This document shows, piece by piece, positions 1 through 10,900 of a stretch of 64,000 nt of DNA. Position 1 is the first letter of the stretch. Each line of letters starts with the position of its first letter. Source of the DNA: Aeriscardovia aeriphila. Lineage in GTDB: Bacteria > Actinomycetota > Actinomycetes > Actinomycetales > Bifidobacteriaceae. Made by a program: the position numbers and the translations under genes. The stretch covers positions 57,243 through 121,242 of the forward strand of contig CASERW010000002.1 of the NCBI GenBank assembly GCA_949290445.1, read 5' to 3'. A model generated the notes under the pieces. It saw nothing but the letters and a program-made list of their open reading frames with translations, was not told where the DNA came from and did no database searches.

Positions 1-460
1 CATCGCGAGCGATATCTTTCACCTGCAACAGCGAAGTATGCCCGCCCGAAACAATGAGTGCCAGCGCATTTTCTGGGATTGCTCCAAACTGCAACTGGGT
101 GACGGAAATATGGCCGATCACATGGTTGATACCGTAAATCGGCTTATTCGCAGCCAAGGCGAGGGTTTTCGCACCAGAAACTCCCACAGCCAAGCAGCCG
201 GCCAAGCCAGGGCCTGCGGACACAGCAATGCCGTCGATATCACTCAAATCGAGATTTGCTGACTCGAGTGCCTTCTGCACCACCGGCACGAAAGCTTCTG
301 CGTGCGCGCGCGAGGCGATTTCCGGTATCACGCCGCCGTAACGGGCGTGCATATCCATGGAGCTTGCCACCACGTTGGCGAGAAGAGTGTTTCCTTGCAC
401 GATTCCTGCTGCAGTTTCATCGCAGGTTGATTCAATGCCCAGAATGATTGGCTCAGCCAT
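1..460 (-). CDS. tsaD: tRNA N6-adenosine threonylcarbamoyltransferase, N-terminal part (cut by window edge)
   Basis: The first 153 codons of TsaD/Kae1 are present; the C-terminal half lies outside the window. TsaD transfers threonylcarbamoyl from threonylcarbamoyl-AMP to A37 of ANN-decoding tRNAs, working with TsaB and TsaE. The translation opens [17 protein letters not shown], the diagnostic start of the family, followed by [10 protein letters not shown] and a GPGLAGCL segment of the ASKHA nucleotide-binding fold and NHVIGHI, which carries metal-binding histidines. The ATG at 460 shares one base with the TGA stop of tsaB-rimI (TGATG), so the two are translationally coupled. Gene order tsaE, tsaB-rimI, tsaD places the t6A enzymes in one minus-strand operon. 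Identification is secure. Confidence 0.95.
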   Translation of the reverse strand, partial: MAEPIILGIESTCDETAAGIVQGNTLLANVVASSMDMHARYGGVIPEIASRAHAEAFVPVVQKALESANLDLSDIDGIAVSAGPGLAGCLAVGVSGAKTLALAANKPIYGINHVIGHISVTQLQFGAIPENALALIVSGGHTSLLQVKDIARD

Positions 461-2193
461 CAGTTCTCCTCCCCCTTCTCATCAGCGTTTTGAGCGGCGT
501 TTCCAGCGGTATCGTTTCCCTCATCTGCACCGCTTACCTCAGCGTGGCGCGTGTCAGCTTGAGCTTCGCGAATCGGATTGCCCTGCCCCGGCGTGCAGTC
601 GCTAGCAAGCTGAACGTTTACCGCAAATTGTGCGCGCTCTTGCTGCCACGAATCCAAACTGCGGCTCATCTCAAAAGCATCCACATCCTCATAAGGCAGG
701 TAATAATGCTCAATGATTTTGCCCACCATGAAGCCGAACTTGCGGTACAGCTTCTGAGCAGCATCATTTTTCACGCTCACCTGCAGAACCATCTGCTTTT
801 GCCCCTTGGCAACAGCATCGTCCAGCAGCCACACCATGAGAGCCTGAGCAACGTGCTGACCTTGGAAAGCCTTGAAAACACATACGTCCAAAACCATGGA
901 CTCGCCGTGCTGCCTCGTCCAAGAAGCGGCAAAACCAGCAATTTCACCGTTTACCGTGAGCACGATGCGGTCCTGATCCGGCTTGGAAAGCTCCTTGTCC
1001 AAGAACTGCGCATCCCAGCCGACCGGGCCGAAAGCCTCAGCCTCCAACTGCTGGATGCGTGGAATATCAGCGTACGTAGCGCGACGGATCACGCGCTGCA
1101 CACCGTCACGCTTGCCGTCGTGCTGAATACTGTTGCTCATCTCATCACTGAACTGATCCGCGCCGGCTTGTGAACTCTTCTTCGAAAAGGTTTCCAACTC
1201 GTCCGGATCATCCGGATCATCCACACCAGGGTCGGTCTTCGTGGCGAAACGCTTGAGATCATCCTTATCCCACTCGCTCCACGCCAAATCACGCGCCTCT
1301 TGAGCCGCCTGCTTCTGCGTCTGCGGCGCCTCCGCCCTCAAATTCTGAGGCAACAGCTCGTCAGCAGTGGCCTGGCCAGCCTCACGATTCTTACCCTCCA
1401 ACACCGGCTTCGGAACTCCCGGAAGCTCAGCATCAGGTCGGCGCAAATACAAAGGCTCGCTGCTCAGCGGCTGCTCACCCCTCGCCTCACGGTTATCCGC
1501 CTCAGCAACAGCCAGCTGGGCCATAAACTCCAGCGAATCGGCGCTTTCTTGCGTCAGCGACTGGTCAGTATCAATAACCACTGCGAGATTATCACTGCTC
1601 ACCTTTTCAAATTCGGCAGCATACTTTGCACTGCCATGCCCCACGACCACCAAGCGCGCAGGCGAAGACGGCAAAACAAAGCCAATCTGCTGGTCAGCAT
1701 CGTGCTGGGCTTTGGCAATGGTCGAGCTCACCTGCTGCGCAATATCCGCAGGGTAAGCAATATCCATCACTGATGAGGCAAGCGCTTGGCCATCCACCAC
1801 TTGGAAGAGCTGCCAATACAGCTGCTTCCTGCGAGCATCGTTGAGCGAAAGCACATAGTAGGGCGTGTTTTCGCGGTTTTGGTAGGCATACCAGCTTGCT
1901 TGAACAGGAATAATCGACTGACCAATCAAACGCGCACCCGTGGCAAATGCGAGAGCACGAGCCGCCACAATGCCCGCGCGCAAGCCGGTGAAAGGCCCGG
2001 GGCCAGTGCACACGACGATATCGCTCAACTGGCTTGGCTCAAGGCCAGCTTGCTGCAAGGCGCTGGCAATGCTGGGCGCGATTTGCTCGACGTGTTTGCG
2101 CGAGTCGGTGAGGGTGAGCGGCTCATGGCCGGCCACTCCCACGCTCAATCCGTAGGAAGTATCGATGACGAGAACATTCTTCATATCAGTCAC
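460..2193 (-). CDS. tsaB-rimI: TsaB-RimI fusion: t6A synthesis factor joined to a GNAT N-acetyltransferase
   Basis: 577 residues. Residues about 1-225 match TsaB ([14 protein letters not shown], then [13 protein letters not shown]), the TsaD partner. Residues about 364-520 match RimI ([40 protein letters not shown]), the ribosomal-protein N-terminal acetyltransferase. A charged linker rich in Asp, Pro and Lys separates them, and a low-complexity Ala/Glu/Asp tail of about 60 residues follows. In most bacteria these are two genes; fusion is known in actinobacteria. Two starts are possible: GTG at 2193, overlapping the tsaE stop by 8 bases, or ATG at 2184 just after that stop (protein then begins MKNVLVID, as TsaB proteins usually do). 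A copy of the GATTATCA motif lies in frame at 1587-1594. Confidence 0.93.
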   Translation of the reverse strand: MTDMKNVLVIDTSYGLSVGVAGHEPLTLTDSRKHVEQIAPSIASALQQAGLEPSQLSDIVVCTGPGPFTGLRAGIVAARALAFATGARLIGQSIIPVQASWYAYQNRENTPYYVLSLNDARRKQLYWQLFQVVDGQALASSVMDIAYPADIAQQVSSTIAKAQHDADQQIGFVLPSSPARLVVVGHGSAKYAAEFEKVSSDNLAVVIDTDQSLTQESADSLEFMAQLAVAEADNREARGEQPLSSEPLYLRRPDAELPGVPKPVLEGKNREAGQATADELLPQNLRAEAPQTQKQAAQEARDLAWSEWDKDDLKRFATKTDPGVDDPDDPDELETFSKKSSQAGADQFSDEMSNSIQHDGKRDGVQRVIRRATYADIPRIQQLEAEAFGPVGWDAQFLDKELSKPDQDRIVLTVNGEIAGFAASWTRQHGESMVLDVCVFKAFQGQHVAQALMVWLLDDAVAKGQKQMVLQVSVKNDAAQKLYRKFGFMVGKIIEHYYLPYEDVDAFEMSRSLDSWQQERAQFAVNVQLASDCTPGQGNPIREAQADTRHAEVSGADEGNDTAGNAAQNADEKGEEN

Positions 2194-2821
2194 TCACTTC
2201 TTGTAAAGCCCGCTTGAGATTATCAAAGCGCTCACCCCAGCCCACGCCAACAATGGAGACCACGCGCTCTCCATCAGCACTGAGCTCTGTACTGTTTTCT
2301 TCTTCGTCGTTTCCTTCGCTGCGGTGAATATGAACTTCGAGGCGTGTATCAGCCAAAATTCCAGCCATATGCTCGCCCCATTCCATCAGCACCACCGTGC
2401 CTTCGGAAGGGTCTTCGAGCTCTTCATCCAAACCTAAGGATTCGAGCTCATCCATCAGCGCACCCATCGTGTCGTTACCCGGCGCATGCATGACACCGCC
2501 AATGCGATACGCATCCACATGCACCAAGTGTGCAGGAGCACCGGAGGCGAAATGCCCATCCAGTTCGCGAGCAATAGTGAAGGTAGGCGACACGATTGGC
2601 TCGTCAATTCCCAGGCCTTTGCCAATTCCTTGGGCGAAGGTGGTTTTCCCCGCGCCCAGTGGCCCAGACAGCAGCACAACATCTTGGCTTGTGAGCTGGC
2701 GAGCAAGCGCAGTGCCAATCTGGCGCATTGCGTCGGCGGTAGGGGCGGAAAGCATAAGAACGGGAGTGCCTGCCGGCAATTCCTCACTGACCACAAAACC
2801 ATTGGCATCAAACTGTGCCAT
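2186..2821 (-). CDS. tsaE: tRNA threonylcarbamoyladenosine biosynthesis ATPase TsaE
   Basis: 211 residues, somewhat longer than the usual 150-170. The P-loop GPLGAGKTTFAQGIGKGL sits near residue 54, followed by SPTFTIARELDG and LVHVDAYRI, the conserved TsaE blocks; VVLMEWGEHM is the conserved WG(E/D) region. TsaE is the P-loop ATPase that resets the TsaD-TsaB complex during t6A synthesis. An acidic insertion near residues 125-140 (ELESLGLDEELEDPSEGT) and another near 175-185 explain the extra length. The gene follows holA by 3 bases and runs into tsaB-rimI. The last codons encode a DNLK peptide written by the repeated motif CTTGAGATTATCA (2213-2225, read on the other strand). Confidence 0.93.
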   Translation of the reverse strand: MAQFDANGFVVSEELPAGTPVLMLSAPTADAMRQIGTALARQLTSQDVVLLSGPLGAGKTTFAQGIGKGLGIDEPIVSPTFTIARELDGHFASGAPAHLVHVDAYRIGGVMHAPGNDTMGALMDELESLGLDEELEDPSEGTVVLMEWGEHMAGILADTRLEVHIHRSEGNDEEENSTELSADGERVVSIVGVGWGERFDNLKRALQEVSD

Positions 2822-2824
2822 TTT

Positions 2825-3769
2825 CTACCTTCCCTTACGAGCAATCAGTTCCACAGCACTCTCTAAACGATAAAGAGGGTCTGCACCAGAAGATTTTGCA
2901 TCACTATCCGCCTGCGCGAGAGCTTGGAAACAGGCGATAATCCCCTGGCTCGTCCAGCCTTGCGACTCCTTGCGATAGCGGTTTCTCACCCAATCGGAGC
3001 GAAACACCCCGTTCGGCAGCTTGCGCGGGTCGACGGCGCTCAACGTGAGCTGACGCAAATGTGCAGCAAGCGCTCCAATAATGGCAGCAGGAGCAATGCC
3101 GTGAGAAAACCCATCGCGTAAAGCCACGATCGCTTGAGCAGCATTACCCGAAAATGCGGCGTCGCTGATCTGGAAGCCGGTGACCTCAGGAGAGCCTTCC
3201 AACACTTGGTCAACCTGGGCAATATCGACGGGGTTGGCATCCGTATCGTCACACAACTGGTCAACCAGAGCAGCCATCGCACCCGAATCGGAGCCCAGAA
3301 CATCGCGAATTCGCTGCGCTGCCTGCGCGGTCACCGTCCGCTGATGTGCGGCAAACTCGGCGTTGACGTCAAAGTCAGCCACAGCGATAACCTGAGCGCC
3401 TGCGCGAGAAAGCTGGTTGAGAATACCCTGCCCCTTTTGGCCTTGGGGTTTGCGCGCAATCACGCGGTTATCGAGGTTGTGCGTTTTCTTCGCTTCCTGG
3501 GCGAAACTCACGAGCGCGTCAACCAGTTCGTCGCTGGCTTTGTCCAGATTATCAATGATGACAATCGACTGCGTGGAGAGTAGGGATGGTGATGCTGCTT
3601 CCCACAGGTCTGCAGCGCTGGCATCTTGTGCGTCGAGGGAGATGATCTCTGCTTCGGGCATGTCGCCGCGTAAGTGGTCACGTAATTGCCGTGCTTGACG
3701 TGAATTGAGGAACTCATCCCCACCGTTGATCACGCTCAAGGCTGGTGTTTGCACTGTTTGAGCCATCAT
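2825..3769 (-). CDS. holA: DNA polymerase III delta subunit
   Basis: 314 residues, close to the usual actinobacterial HolA length. HolA is the clamp-loader subunit that opens the beta sliding clamp. Visible family traits are an N-terminal AAA+-like lid with an IVIIDNLDKASDELVDALV segment (degenerate Walker B region), a basic ARKPQGQKGQG stretch, and a helical collar ending in LYRLESAVELIARKGR. Two consecutive ATG codons (3769 and 3766) follow a GGGAGA ribosome site, so the exact start is uncertain by one codon. It lies directly downstream of comEC, the common comEA-comEC-holA order in Gram-positive genomes. A motif copy at 3547-3554 overlaps a variant copy in inverse orientation. Confidence 0.93.
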   Translation of the reverse strand: MMAQTVQTPALSVINGGDEFLNSRQARQLRDHLRGDMPEAEIISLDAQDASAADLWEAASPSLLSTQSIVIIDNLDKASDELVDALVSFAQEAKKTHNLDNRVIARKPQGQKGQGILNQLSRAGAQVIAVADFDVNAEFAAHQRTVTAQAAQRIRDVLGSDSGAMAALVDQLCDDTDANPVDIAQVDQVLEGSPEVTGFQISDAAFSGNAAQAIVALRDGFSHGIAPAAIIGALAAHLRQLTLSAVDPRKLPNGVFRSDWVRNRYRKESQGWTSQGIIACFQALAQADSDAKSSGADPLYRLESAVELIARKGR

Positions 3770-3867
3770 TCTCCCTTCTTTCTCTATGGTAATTCGACCG
3801 GGGTTACAAGCAGCTGACGGCGTGATTCCCTCTCTCAGTGCGCGTTCGATGTGCCTTCACTGTGCGT

Positions 3868-5556
3868 TCAGTGTGGCAGCGACACAGCGAAGTGCGCCAC
3901 CCACGCCATCACCTCACAACAGACACCACTAACTGCCGCAAACGCGAAACCCAACCACGGAAGAAGCCAACTGGTGAGCAAGGAAAGCAATCCCGCAATA
4001 GTGGCCACGCTCACCACCGGTGTGACGAGAAAATTTGCGAGCACAGCAATAAGCATCGAACTTCCCATCTGGCCGAGCATGAGCATCTGCACAGGGAGTA
4101 TCGCCACCTGCGCGCTCATGGTGAGAGCCAAGCTTTCACTGAGTTTCTCTCGGCTTTTCGCACTGAAACCCAGCGCACGCAAGAGCCACGTTTTACTCAT
4201 CAGCTGTGCCCAGTGATGAGCGAGCAGGATGATTCCACCGACTGCAGCGCAAGAGAAGGCGAAACCCACACTGAGAGCCAAATATGGCGCACAGATTAAC
4301 ACCCCCATGACACTCCAGCACAGAGCAGAGAGGCTTTGCGCGGGGCGACCTCTGAGGAGTGCCACGCTGGTGAAGCAGGCCATGACCACAGCTCTGAGCA
4401 AAGAATCAGAGGGAAAGAGCAGGCTTGCGCATGCTAGTACCAGCGCGAGGCTGATCATCACTTTCATGCTTGCCCACAGGCGGGAACACGCTAAGCGTCT
4501 TTTTGCCCACTCTCTGATCAATGCCAAGTGCCCGCCTGAGACGGCGAGAAGGTGGATGATTCCTGCTTCGCGAAACCATTGCGAGAGCTCTTCTTCTCGT
4601 TCGTGCAGGTCAGCATGGTGGGAGCTCAGCACATCTGCCCCACTGATTCCCATCGTGACACCAGGTACGAGAATCGCTTGTGTGGGTGGGAGCTTCCGCG
4701 TTTGGCGAAGGAAGGCAGTGTTCAGTGAGGCGATGAGAGTACGAAAGGCTGGTGCTGCTCGCACTCGGTAGGAAAGCGGTTGAGTTGCACTACCAGCAAA
4801 ACTGCCCGTTGAACTGCTCGCTGAACTATTCTCTGAGCTACTCCCCTGTGCTGTTAAAGCAGATGTTTTCGCTTCTTTTTGCATGGCCCAGGCGTCTTGA
4901 TTTCCATATTGGGGAAGGCTGAGCTTCGCTGGCATACTCCACACTTGCGCACCTCCTGCCTGGCACAGCGCTCCTGTTGCAAAGATTCGGATTCGAGCTG
5001 AGGACGGAGTGACAATCTGGGCGCGTTGAAGGCTGAGAGCTCGGGCATCGGCATAGCAGTCGAAGCCTTTCTTCGCCGTTGCCAGAGCTGGAGTAGTGAG
5101 TTCAAAGTCGATCCGCACCGGCTCGCGCGCAGTTGATGCTTTCTTGCGCTGTGTGGCGAATTGGGCTGAATATCGCCACGAATTGTGCGCAGTTTGTTGC
5201 ACCGTGTCGTGAGAGGCTTGTTGTGAAGAACTGGTGACAAGCTGGATGAGCGGGTCGGAACGTTGGTTCATCAGCAATACTTCACAGCTGATGAGCATGA
5301 TCACCAGTGCAAGCGCCGTGACAGCCAGCTGGGAGCTCAGCATGTGAGTAAACCAGGCGGTGAAAGGTGTGCGGTGAGAATGACGCGTCCTGATAATCTC
5401 GAGGGCTACGGGGATGAGCAGGAAGCTGAGCGCGATGAAAAGGCCAAATTTGAGCGAGAGGATGTGGCTTAGGCGCAGGGCGGCGACCAGCCACAGGGCG
5501 AGTGCGGGTGGCAGGAGGCGGTAATCGCGGGAGCCGTTTTCGTTAACGCACGACAA
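3868..5556 (-). CDS. comEC: ComEC/Rec2-type DNA uptake channel, competence domain only
   Basis: About 562 residues if translation begins at the TTG at 5556, which is preceded six bases upstream by GGAGGG and overlaps the end of comEA by 14 bases. The frame stays open further upstream, but there it overlaps comEA and encodes Arg/Ser-rich nonsense. ComEC forms the membrane channel that takes single-stranded DNA into the cell. The N-terminal part has several hydrophobic segments and an OB-like periplasmic stretch; the competence domain follows (HLLAVSGGHLALI, then LLRAVVMACFTSVALLRGR), with about eight further membrane segments. The protein ends after the last membrane helix, so the metallo-beta-lactamase domain of long ComEC proteins is absent. 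A repeated-motif copy lies inside at 5391-5398. Confidence 0.9.
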   Translation of the reverse strand: MSCVNENGSRDYRLLPPALALWLVAALRLSHILSLKFGLFIALSFLLIPVALEIIRTRHSHRTPFTAWFTHMLSSQLAVTALALVIMLISCEVLLMNQRSDPLIQLVTSSSQQASHDTVQQTAHNSWRYSAQFATQRKKASTAREPVRIDFELTTPALATAKKGFDCYADARALSLQRAQIVTPSSARIRIFATGALCQAGGAQVWSMPAKLSLPQYGNQDAWAMQKEAKTSALTAQGSSSENSSASSSTGSFAGSATQPLSYRVRAAPAFRTLIASLNTAFLRQTRKLPPTQAILVPGVTMGISGADVLSSHHADLHEREEELSQWFREAGIIHLLAVSGGHLALIREWAKRRLACSRLWASMKVMISLALVLACASLLFPSDSLLRAVVMACFTSVALLRGRPAQSLSALCWSVMGVLICAPYLALSVGFAFSCAAVGGIILLAHHWAQLMSKTWLLRALGFSAKSREKLSESLALTMSAQVAILPVQMLMLGQMGSSMLIAVLANFLVTPVVSVATIAGLLSLLTSWLLPWLGFAFAAVSGVCCEVMAWVAHFAVSLPH

Positions 5557-6820
5557 GGGAATCCCTCCATTTCTCCAGCATTTTCGGGCCGACGCCGGGG
5601 ATGCTGTCGAGCTGGTCGAGGCTGGTGAGTTTGCCGGTTTGGTTGCGGAATGTGATGATCTTGCTGGCCAGCTGCGGGCCGATGCCTTTGACCGTTTGCA
5701 ATTGCTGCTCGTTTGCGGTGTTGAGGTTGACTTTGCCGTCCACGCAGATGCCTGTTGTGCATGGGTCTGCGGGCTGCGAAGCTGATTCTTTCGAAGAGGG
5801 CGCTTGCGAAGACTGTTGCTGCGGAGACTGTTGTGAAGGCGACTGCGAAGGCGCTTGCTGCGAGGACGACTTCGGTTCAGATTGTGCAGAAGGAATAGCT
5901 GAGGAACTTTCTTCAGAGCCGGAGCCGGGAGAATTGTCTTCACCATAGCCAATCGTGCCAGGCCGTGTTTTCGTTTCTCCAGCAGAAATTTCAGCAGTGG
6001 AGATCAGGAAATCCGTATTATTGCGCGCTTGAATGAGCAGCAACGTGAGCGAGCAGGTTAAAGCGAGAGTGAGCAAGCAGATGAGTGCGAGTGCGCTGGG
6101 AGCTCGCCAACTCAGGCGCGGAAGAAGATGCGTGCGTTCCCTAGTCGAGTGTGACGACGCTGAACGCTCAAGAGCCACAGTTTGGGCAGATGAAGGTTTG
6201 ACATCTGAGAGTTGAGCGTGCGAGGGTGTGGCGTATGGGGACTTGGCGTACGAAGGTGGTGCTTCTGAATGCTCGATGCGCGCATTCACGCCCCGACGCA
6301 GGAAGAAGCGAGAGTGGCCAGCACGATGAGAACCTCGTGGAACTGCGCTGCGAAAGGCAGATGTGCACCTCGCCAAATTCCATGAAGAATGCGAGCCCCA
6401 CGAAGAATGCGAACCGCGCGAAGAAGCAGAACGACGCACCGAGCGTGAACCGTGTGGCGAGAGGTAGGGGCTGCGCGAGGGCGGAGAATTGCGAAGCGTA
6501 GAGGCTTGCGACTCGGCATCGTGCACAGCAGAGGAACGCCCCACGCGAGAAAGACTCGACGAAAGAGCAGTGAAATCGCACGCAGAAGCGTCGGAGCTGT
6601 TCACAGCAGAAGCGAGCTGCGCAGAAGGAACAGCCTGCGAAGCCGAAGCAACGTGCGAAGCTGCAACAACAGCATCAAGGGCTGCGGAAAGGTCAGTGTG
6701 AGGATGCGCGTCCTGCCACGCGCCCAGTTCAGCGCGAGAGTCCTCGCTGCACACCCCCACTAACTGAGAAAGCCGCACACGCGGAAAGGTCATGTCAGTA
6801 GTCATGGCCTCAGCATGCAC
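5543..6820 (-). CDS. comEA: ComEA-like DNA-binding competence protein
   Basis: 425 residues, much longer than typical ComEA (about 200). The order is a Ser/Ala/Arg-rich N-terminal region of about 235 residues, presumably cytoplasmic and disordered; one membrane helix at about 238-260 (ALALICLLTLALTCSLTLLL); a Gln/Ser/Pro-rich linker (about 295-355); and a C-terminal helix-hairpin-helix DNA-binding domain (VNLNTANEQQLQTVKGIGPQ, then LDSIPGVGPKMLEKWR). The topology fits a membrane-anchored receptor that binds DNA outside and hands it to ComEC. The large N-terminal extension is unusual and has no recognisable domain. Start ATG at 6820; an alternative ATG five codons later is equally plausible. 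The stop overlaps the comEC start. Confidence 0.9.
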   Translation of the reverse strand: MHAEAMTTDMTFPRVRLSQLVGVCSEDSRAELGAWQDAHPHTDLSAALDAVVAASHVASASQAVPSAQLASAVNSSDASACDFTALSSSLSRVGRSSAVHDAESQASTLRNSPPSRSPYLSPHGSRSVRRSASSRGSHSSWGSHSSWNLARCTSAFRSAVPRGSHRAGHSRFFLRRGVNARIEHSEAPPSYAKSPYATPSHAQLSDVKPSSAQTVALERSASSHSTRERTHLLPRLSWRAPSALALICLLTLALTCSLTLLLIQARNNTDFLISTAEISAGETKTRPGTIGYGEDNSPGSGSEESSSAIPSAQSEPKSSSQQAPSQSPSQQSPQQQSSQAPSSKESASQPADPCTTGICVDGKVNLNTANEQQLQTVKGIGPQLASKIITFRNQTGKLTSLDQLDSIPGVGPKMLEKWRDSLVVR

Positions 6821-6915
6821 GGCTTCAGTTCAGCGAACAGTAATTTTCCGCAAATGTGGAAAACTTCGCCTTCTCCCTTGGAGAAACGTCGCTACCTCAT
6901 AGGCAACAACTTCGC

Positions 6916-7896
6916 TCAGCGGGTGGGCTGATAGTTATCGTGAGCCCACTCAGCTTGCTGAGCCTCCTGCTCATAGTGAATAGCATGGTTTGCTTGCTTC
7001 ACAAACTCCGTATTCACCGCAAACTCAGTGTCATCCAAACTCTTGACGGGGATCACCCAACCGCCGCGCGTCTGGTACACCTCATCCGCTTTCTTCAACT
7101 CTTCCACAGGAAGATCCTGATACCTGGTAATCTTGCCCAGCCTTCTGACGTAAGCGAAAAGCTCACGCTGAGAAGTGCCATGAAGAACACCAATCACCGG
7201 GTCAGGAGTGACCCATGTATCGCCAAACTTCGCCACAATATTGGCGTGAGGAGACTCGAGGCAGTAACCATCGGTCGTGACGAAAAGCGCGTCATCATAG
7301 CCCATGCGCTCTGCCGCACGAGCAGTAGCCATATTCACCACGTAACTCAGCGTCTTCAAACCCAACATGAGCCACGGCGAATTCTCAGCCACGCGAGAAT
7401 CACGGCCAGCAGAAAGCGAAACCATGCGCAAAGGCGTGGTCTCATGCTTCTCCCCCTCGCCATCCAGGTACATCCAAATCGACGGCATACCCGGATGATG
7501 ACGGCGACCCACACCTGTACCGGGGTCAGCACCACGCGAAATGAGGATGCGCAACATCGGGTCATTATGGCCACCCGAATAGTGAGCAATCAGCTCTTCA
7601 CACGCCTCGTGGAAAGCCTTCTCATCAGGAATCGGCATATCCAGCGCCTTGGCGTTGTGCTCCAAACGGGCCAAATGCAAGTCGAGGGAAACCGGAATCT
7701 TACCGTCAATCACGGAAATAGCCTCAAAGAAGCCATCACCACGCATCACAGCGCGGTCAAAAACGCGAGACTGGTAAGAATCAGGGTCAACCATCACCAA
7801 ATGGTGAACAGCCGCCTTCTCCTCTTGGCTCACCGGGAAGCCATACCCCGGGAAGAGCTCAGCCGCAACGCCGCGAGCCAACTGAATAGCAACCAT
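6916..7896 (-). CDS. PLP-dependent class IV aminotransferase / aminodeoxychorismate lyase-like protein
   Basis: 326 residues of the branched-chain aminotransferase / 4-amino-4-deoxychorismate lyase fold. Diagnostic segments are RGDGFFEAISVIDGKI near the N terminus, the PLP lysine region LKTLSYVVNMATARAAERMGYDD, and DALFVTTDGYCLESPHANI, where the family's E(G)-x-NI element appears as ESPHANI. Length and sequence favour a lyase-like enzyme (PabC, folate precursor synthesis) over a branched-chain aminotransferase, but substrate cannot be assigned. It starts 9 bases downstream of the leuS stop and is probably co-transcribed with it. About 95 bases separate it from comEA. Confidence 0.8.
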   Translation of the reverse strand: MVAIQLARGVAAELFPGYGFPVSQEEKAAVHHLVMVDPDSYQSRVFDRAVMRGDGFFEAISVIDGKIPVSLDLHLARLEHNAKALDMPIPDEKAFHEACEELIAHYSGGHNDPMLRILISRGADPGTGVGRRHHPGMPSIWMYLDGEGEKHETTPLRMVSLSAGRDSRVAENSPWLMLGLKTLSYVVNMATARAAERMGYDDALFVTTDGYCLESPHANIVAKFGDTWVTPDPVIGVLHGTSQRELFAYVRRLGKITRYQDLPVEELKKADEVYQTRGGWVIPVKSLDDTEFAVNTEFVKQANHAIHYEQEAQQAEWAHDNYQPTR

Positions 7897-7905
7897 TACA
7901 CAACC

Positions 7906-10900
7906 TTACTTTCCGAGATTTCCAGGGACGATGGAAACCACCTTCGGAGCACGAACGATCACCTTACGAGGAGGCACATCGCCCATGAACTTCTGCACGT
8001 TCTCCAAAGCCAAAGCCTGCTTTTCCAGCTCTTCAGCGCTGATAGTCTTCGGCACTTCCAGCTTGCCGCGAACCTTACCAGCAACCTGAACGATGGCGGT
8101 CACCGTTTCCTCGCCCACGAGCTTCTCATCAGCCACTGGCCATGGCACATAAGCGATGGAACTGGTGTGGCCGAGCTTGCTCCACAGCTCTTCAGCAATA
8201 TGAGGAGCGATAGGGCTGAGCATCAAAACGAGAGGCTCAATGACAGCGCGAGGAACAGATTCCATACCTGTCACCGCATTGTTGAGCACGATGAGCTTGG
8301 CAATAGCAGTGTTCGGGCGCATGCCTTCCATCTCTTCCGTTACCGAAGCGATGGTGGAGTTGAGCAAGCGAGCGAGCTTTGCATCTGGCTTGGCGTCCGA
8401 AACAGTGACCTCACCAGTCTGCTCGTCGACGACGTTACGCCACAAACGCTGCAAGAAGCGTTGCGAACCGGTCACATCCTTCGTGTTCCACGGGCGAGAA
8501 TCAGCCAGCGGGCCCATGCTCATCTCGTAAACACGGAAGGTATCAGCACCGTAAGTCTCATACATGTAGTCTGGCGTGACGATATTCTTGAGCGACTTGC
8601 CCATCTTGCCAAACTCACGGTTGACCTTCTCACCATTCCAGGTGAACTCAGGCTCTTCACCGTGCTGACCAGAGCCAGGAACCTGCTGCACCTCAGCGGC
8701 AGGAACATACTGGCCGCGCTCATCGGTGTAAGCGTAAGCCTGAATATAACCCTGGTTGAACAGCTTGTGGAACGGCTCGGGGCTGGAAACAATGCCCAAA
8801 TCGAAGAGCACCTTGTGCCAGAAGCGCGCGTAGAGCAAGTGCAGAACAGCATGCTCCACACCTCCCACGTACAGGTCGATACCACCCGACTTGCCAGCAG
8901 TCTTGTTATGATCAGGCCCAACCCAATACGCATCCTCGGCAGGGTCGATCAGAGCCTTCGTATCCTTCGGGTCAAGGTAGCGCAGGTAGTACCAGCAGGA
9001 TCCAGCCCAGTTTGGCATGGTGTTGGTGTCGCGATGGTACACTTTCTCGCCATCGCCCAAGTCCAGCTTGACGTTCACCCACTGAGGGTTACGAGAAAGA
9101 GGTGCCTCTGGCGAAGAATCAGCATCGTCAGGGTCGAAAGTGCGCGGCTTGTAATCAGGCACTTCTGGCAGCTTGACCGGCAGGGCAGAATCAGGCAGAA
9201 GGTAAGGAATCTCCTCATCGTCATACACGATTGGGAATGGCTCACCCCAGTAGCGCTGGCGAGAGAAGAGCCAGTCGCGCAGGCGGTAGGAAACCGTTCC
9301 CTCACCCACTTCATGCTCTTCGAGCCAATCGATGACGCGGGCTGCACCCTCTTCGACGCTCAAGCCGTTGATGTCGAGACTATCGCCCTCAGGGGTTTCC
9401 TCCACGCTGGAGTTGATCATCACGCCATCATGGGAAACATACGGCTGAGGAACCTCCTGCTCCTCGCCCTGCTCGTTGACCACCGGCTTGGCTGGCTTCA
9501 CCGGAGAAATCACTGGCAGGCCGTGAGCCTGAGCGAAGTCGTAATCACGCTGGTCACCGCCGGGGACAGCCATAATGGCGCCCGTTCCGTAATCCATGAG
9601 CACGTAGTCCGCAGTAAAAACAGGTACCTTCACGCCGGTGACGGGGTTCTTCGCATACAGACCGGTGAAAACACCCGTCTTCTTGTCGGTAGCATTCTGG
9701 CGGTCAGCCGCCGTCACGCGCTCGGCATTCTTGCGATACTCCTGCACAGCCTCACGAGGGGAAGCAAACCCAGATTTCCACTCTTCAGGAGTGTTCTCAG
9801 GCCATGCATCAGGAGCTTTGTCAATCAGGTCGTGTTCTGGAGAGACGACGACAAAAGTTACGGCAAAAATAGTGTCAGGACGAGTTGTATACACTGTCAG
9901 CTTGCCGTGAGAGCTAGCCTGCTGCTCGGAACCCGACTGGGAGTTGAGAAGCACCTGGTCGCCCTCGCCGTCATAAATGGCGAAGTTGACGGAGGCGCCA
10001 TGCGATTCTCCGATCCAGTTGCGCTGCAGCTGCTTGACCTTATCCGGCCAATCGAGCATGTCAAGGTCCTTGGCGAGGCGGTCACCGTAAGCGGTGATGC
10101 GCATCGACCACTGGCGAAGCTGCTTGTGGAACACCGGGAAGTTTCCGCGCTCAGAACGCCCGTCTGCGGTCACCTCTTCGTTGGACAGCACGGTTCCCAG
10201 GCCTGGTGCCCAGTTGACTGGCGACTTGGACACATAGGCCAAGCGGAAGTCGTTGAGCACATCAGACTTTTGCTTCTTGGTCAGCTCATCCCAGCGCTTG
10301 TCCTCGAAACCAGGGATGGCTTTCTCGCCCGAGCGGAACTTGTTTTCCAGTTCTGCGATCGGGCGGGCGGAGCCCAGGCCCCCGTCAGCGCGCTGATAAT
10401 CTGGGTCGTACCAAGAGTCGAAGATTTTGGAGAAGATGAACTGCGTCCAACGAACATAGTCGTAGTCGGTGGTAGCGAAGGTTCGACGCTGGTCGAAGCT
10501 CAAACCCATGCGATGCAGCTGGCGGGACATGTTGGCGATGTTCTGCTGCGTGGTGACGCGAGGATGCTGGCCAGTTTGCACGGCGTACTGCTCAGCTGGC
10601 AGGCCAAAGGCATCGTAACCAATGGCGTGCATCACGTTTTCGCCCTTCATGCGATGGTAGCGAGCCATCATATCCGTGGCGATGTAACCCAGAGGGTGGC
10701 CCACATGCAAGCCCTTACCCGAAGGGAAGGGGAACATGGAGATGACAGAGTAAGGTGTACGACCATCGGCGTGCTTGCCCTGGTTGTCTGTCAGCTCACC
10801 TTCGGCGTTAGCGGCATCAAAAGTACCGTTGTCATCCCAGAACTTCTGCCATTTCAGTTCGATATCCTGGGCAAGAGAGGCGTCATAACGATACTTTGGC

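Noticed and set aside
3868..5952. A 694-codon ComEC starting at 5952
   Set aside because: The first 130 codons overlap comEA and encode basic low-complexity sequence; the TTG at 5556 has a good ribosome site.
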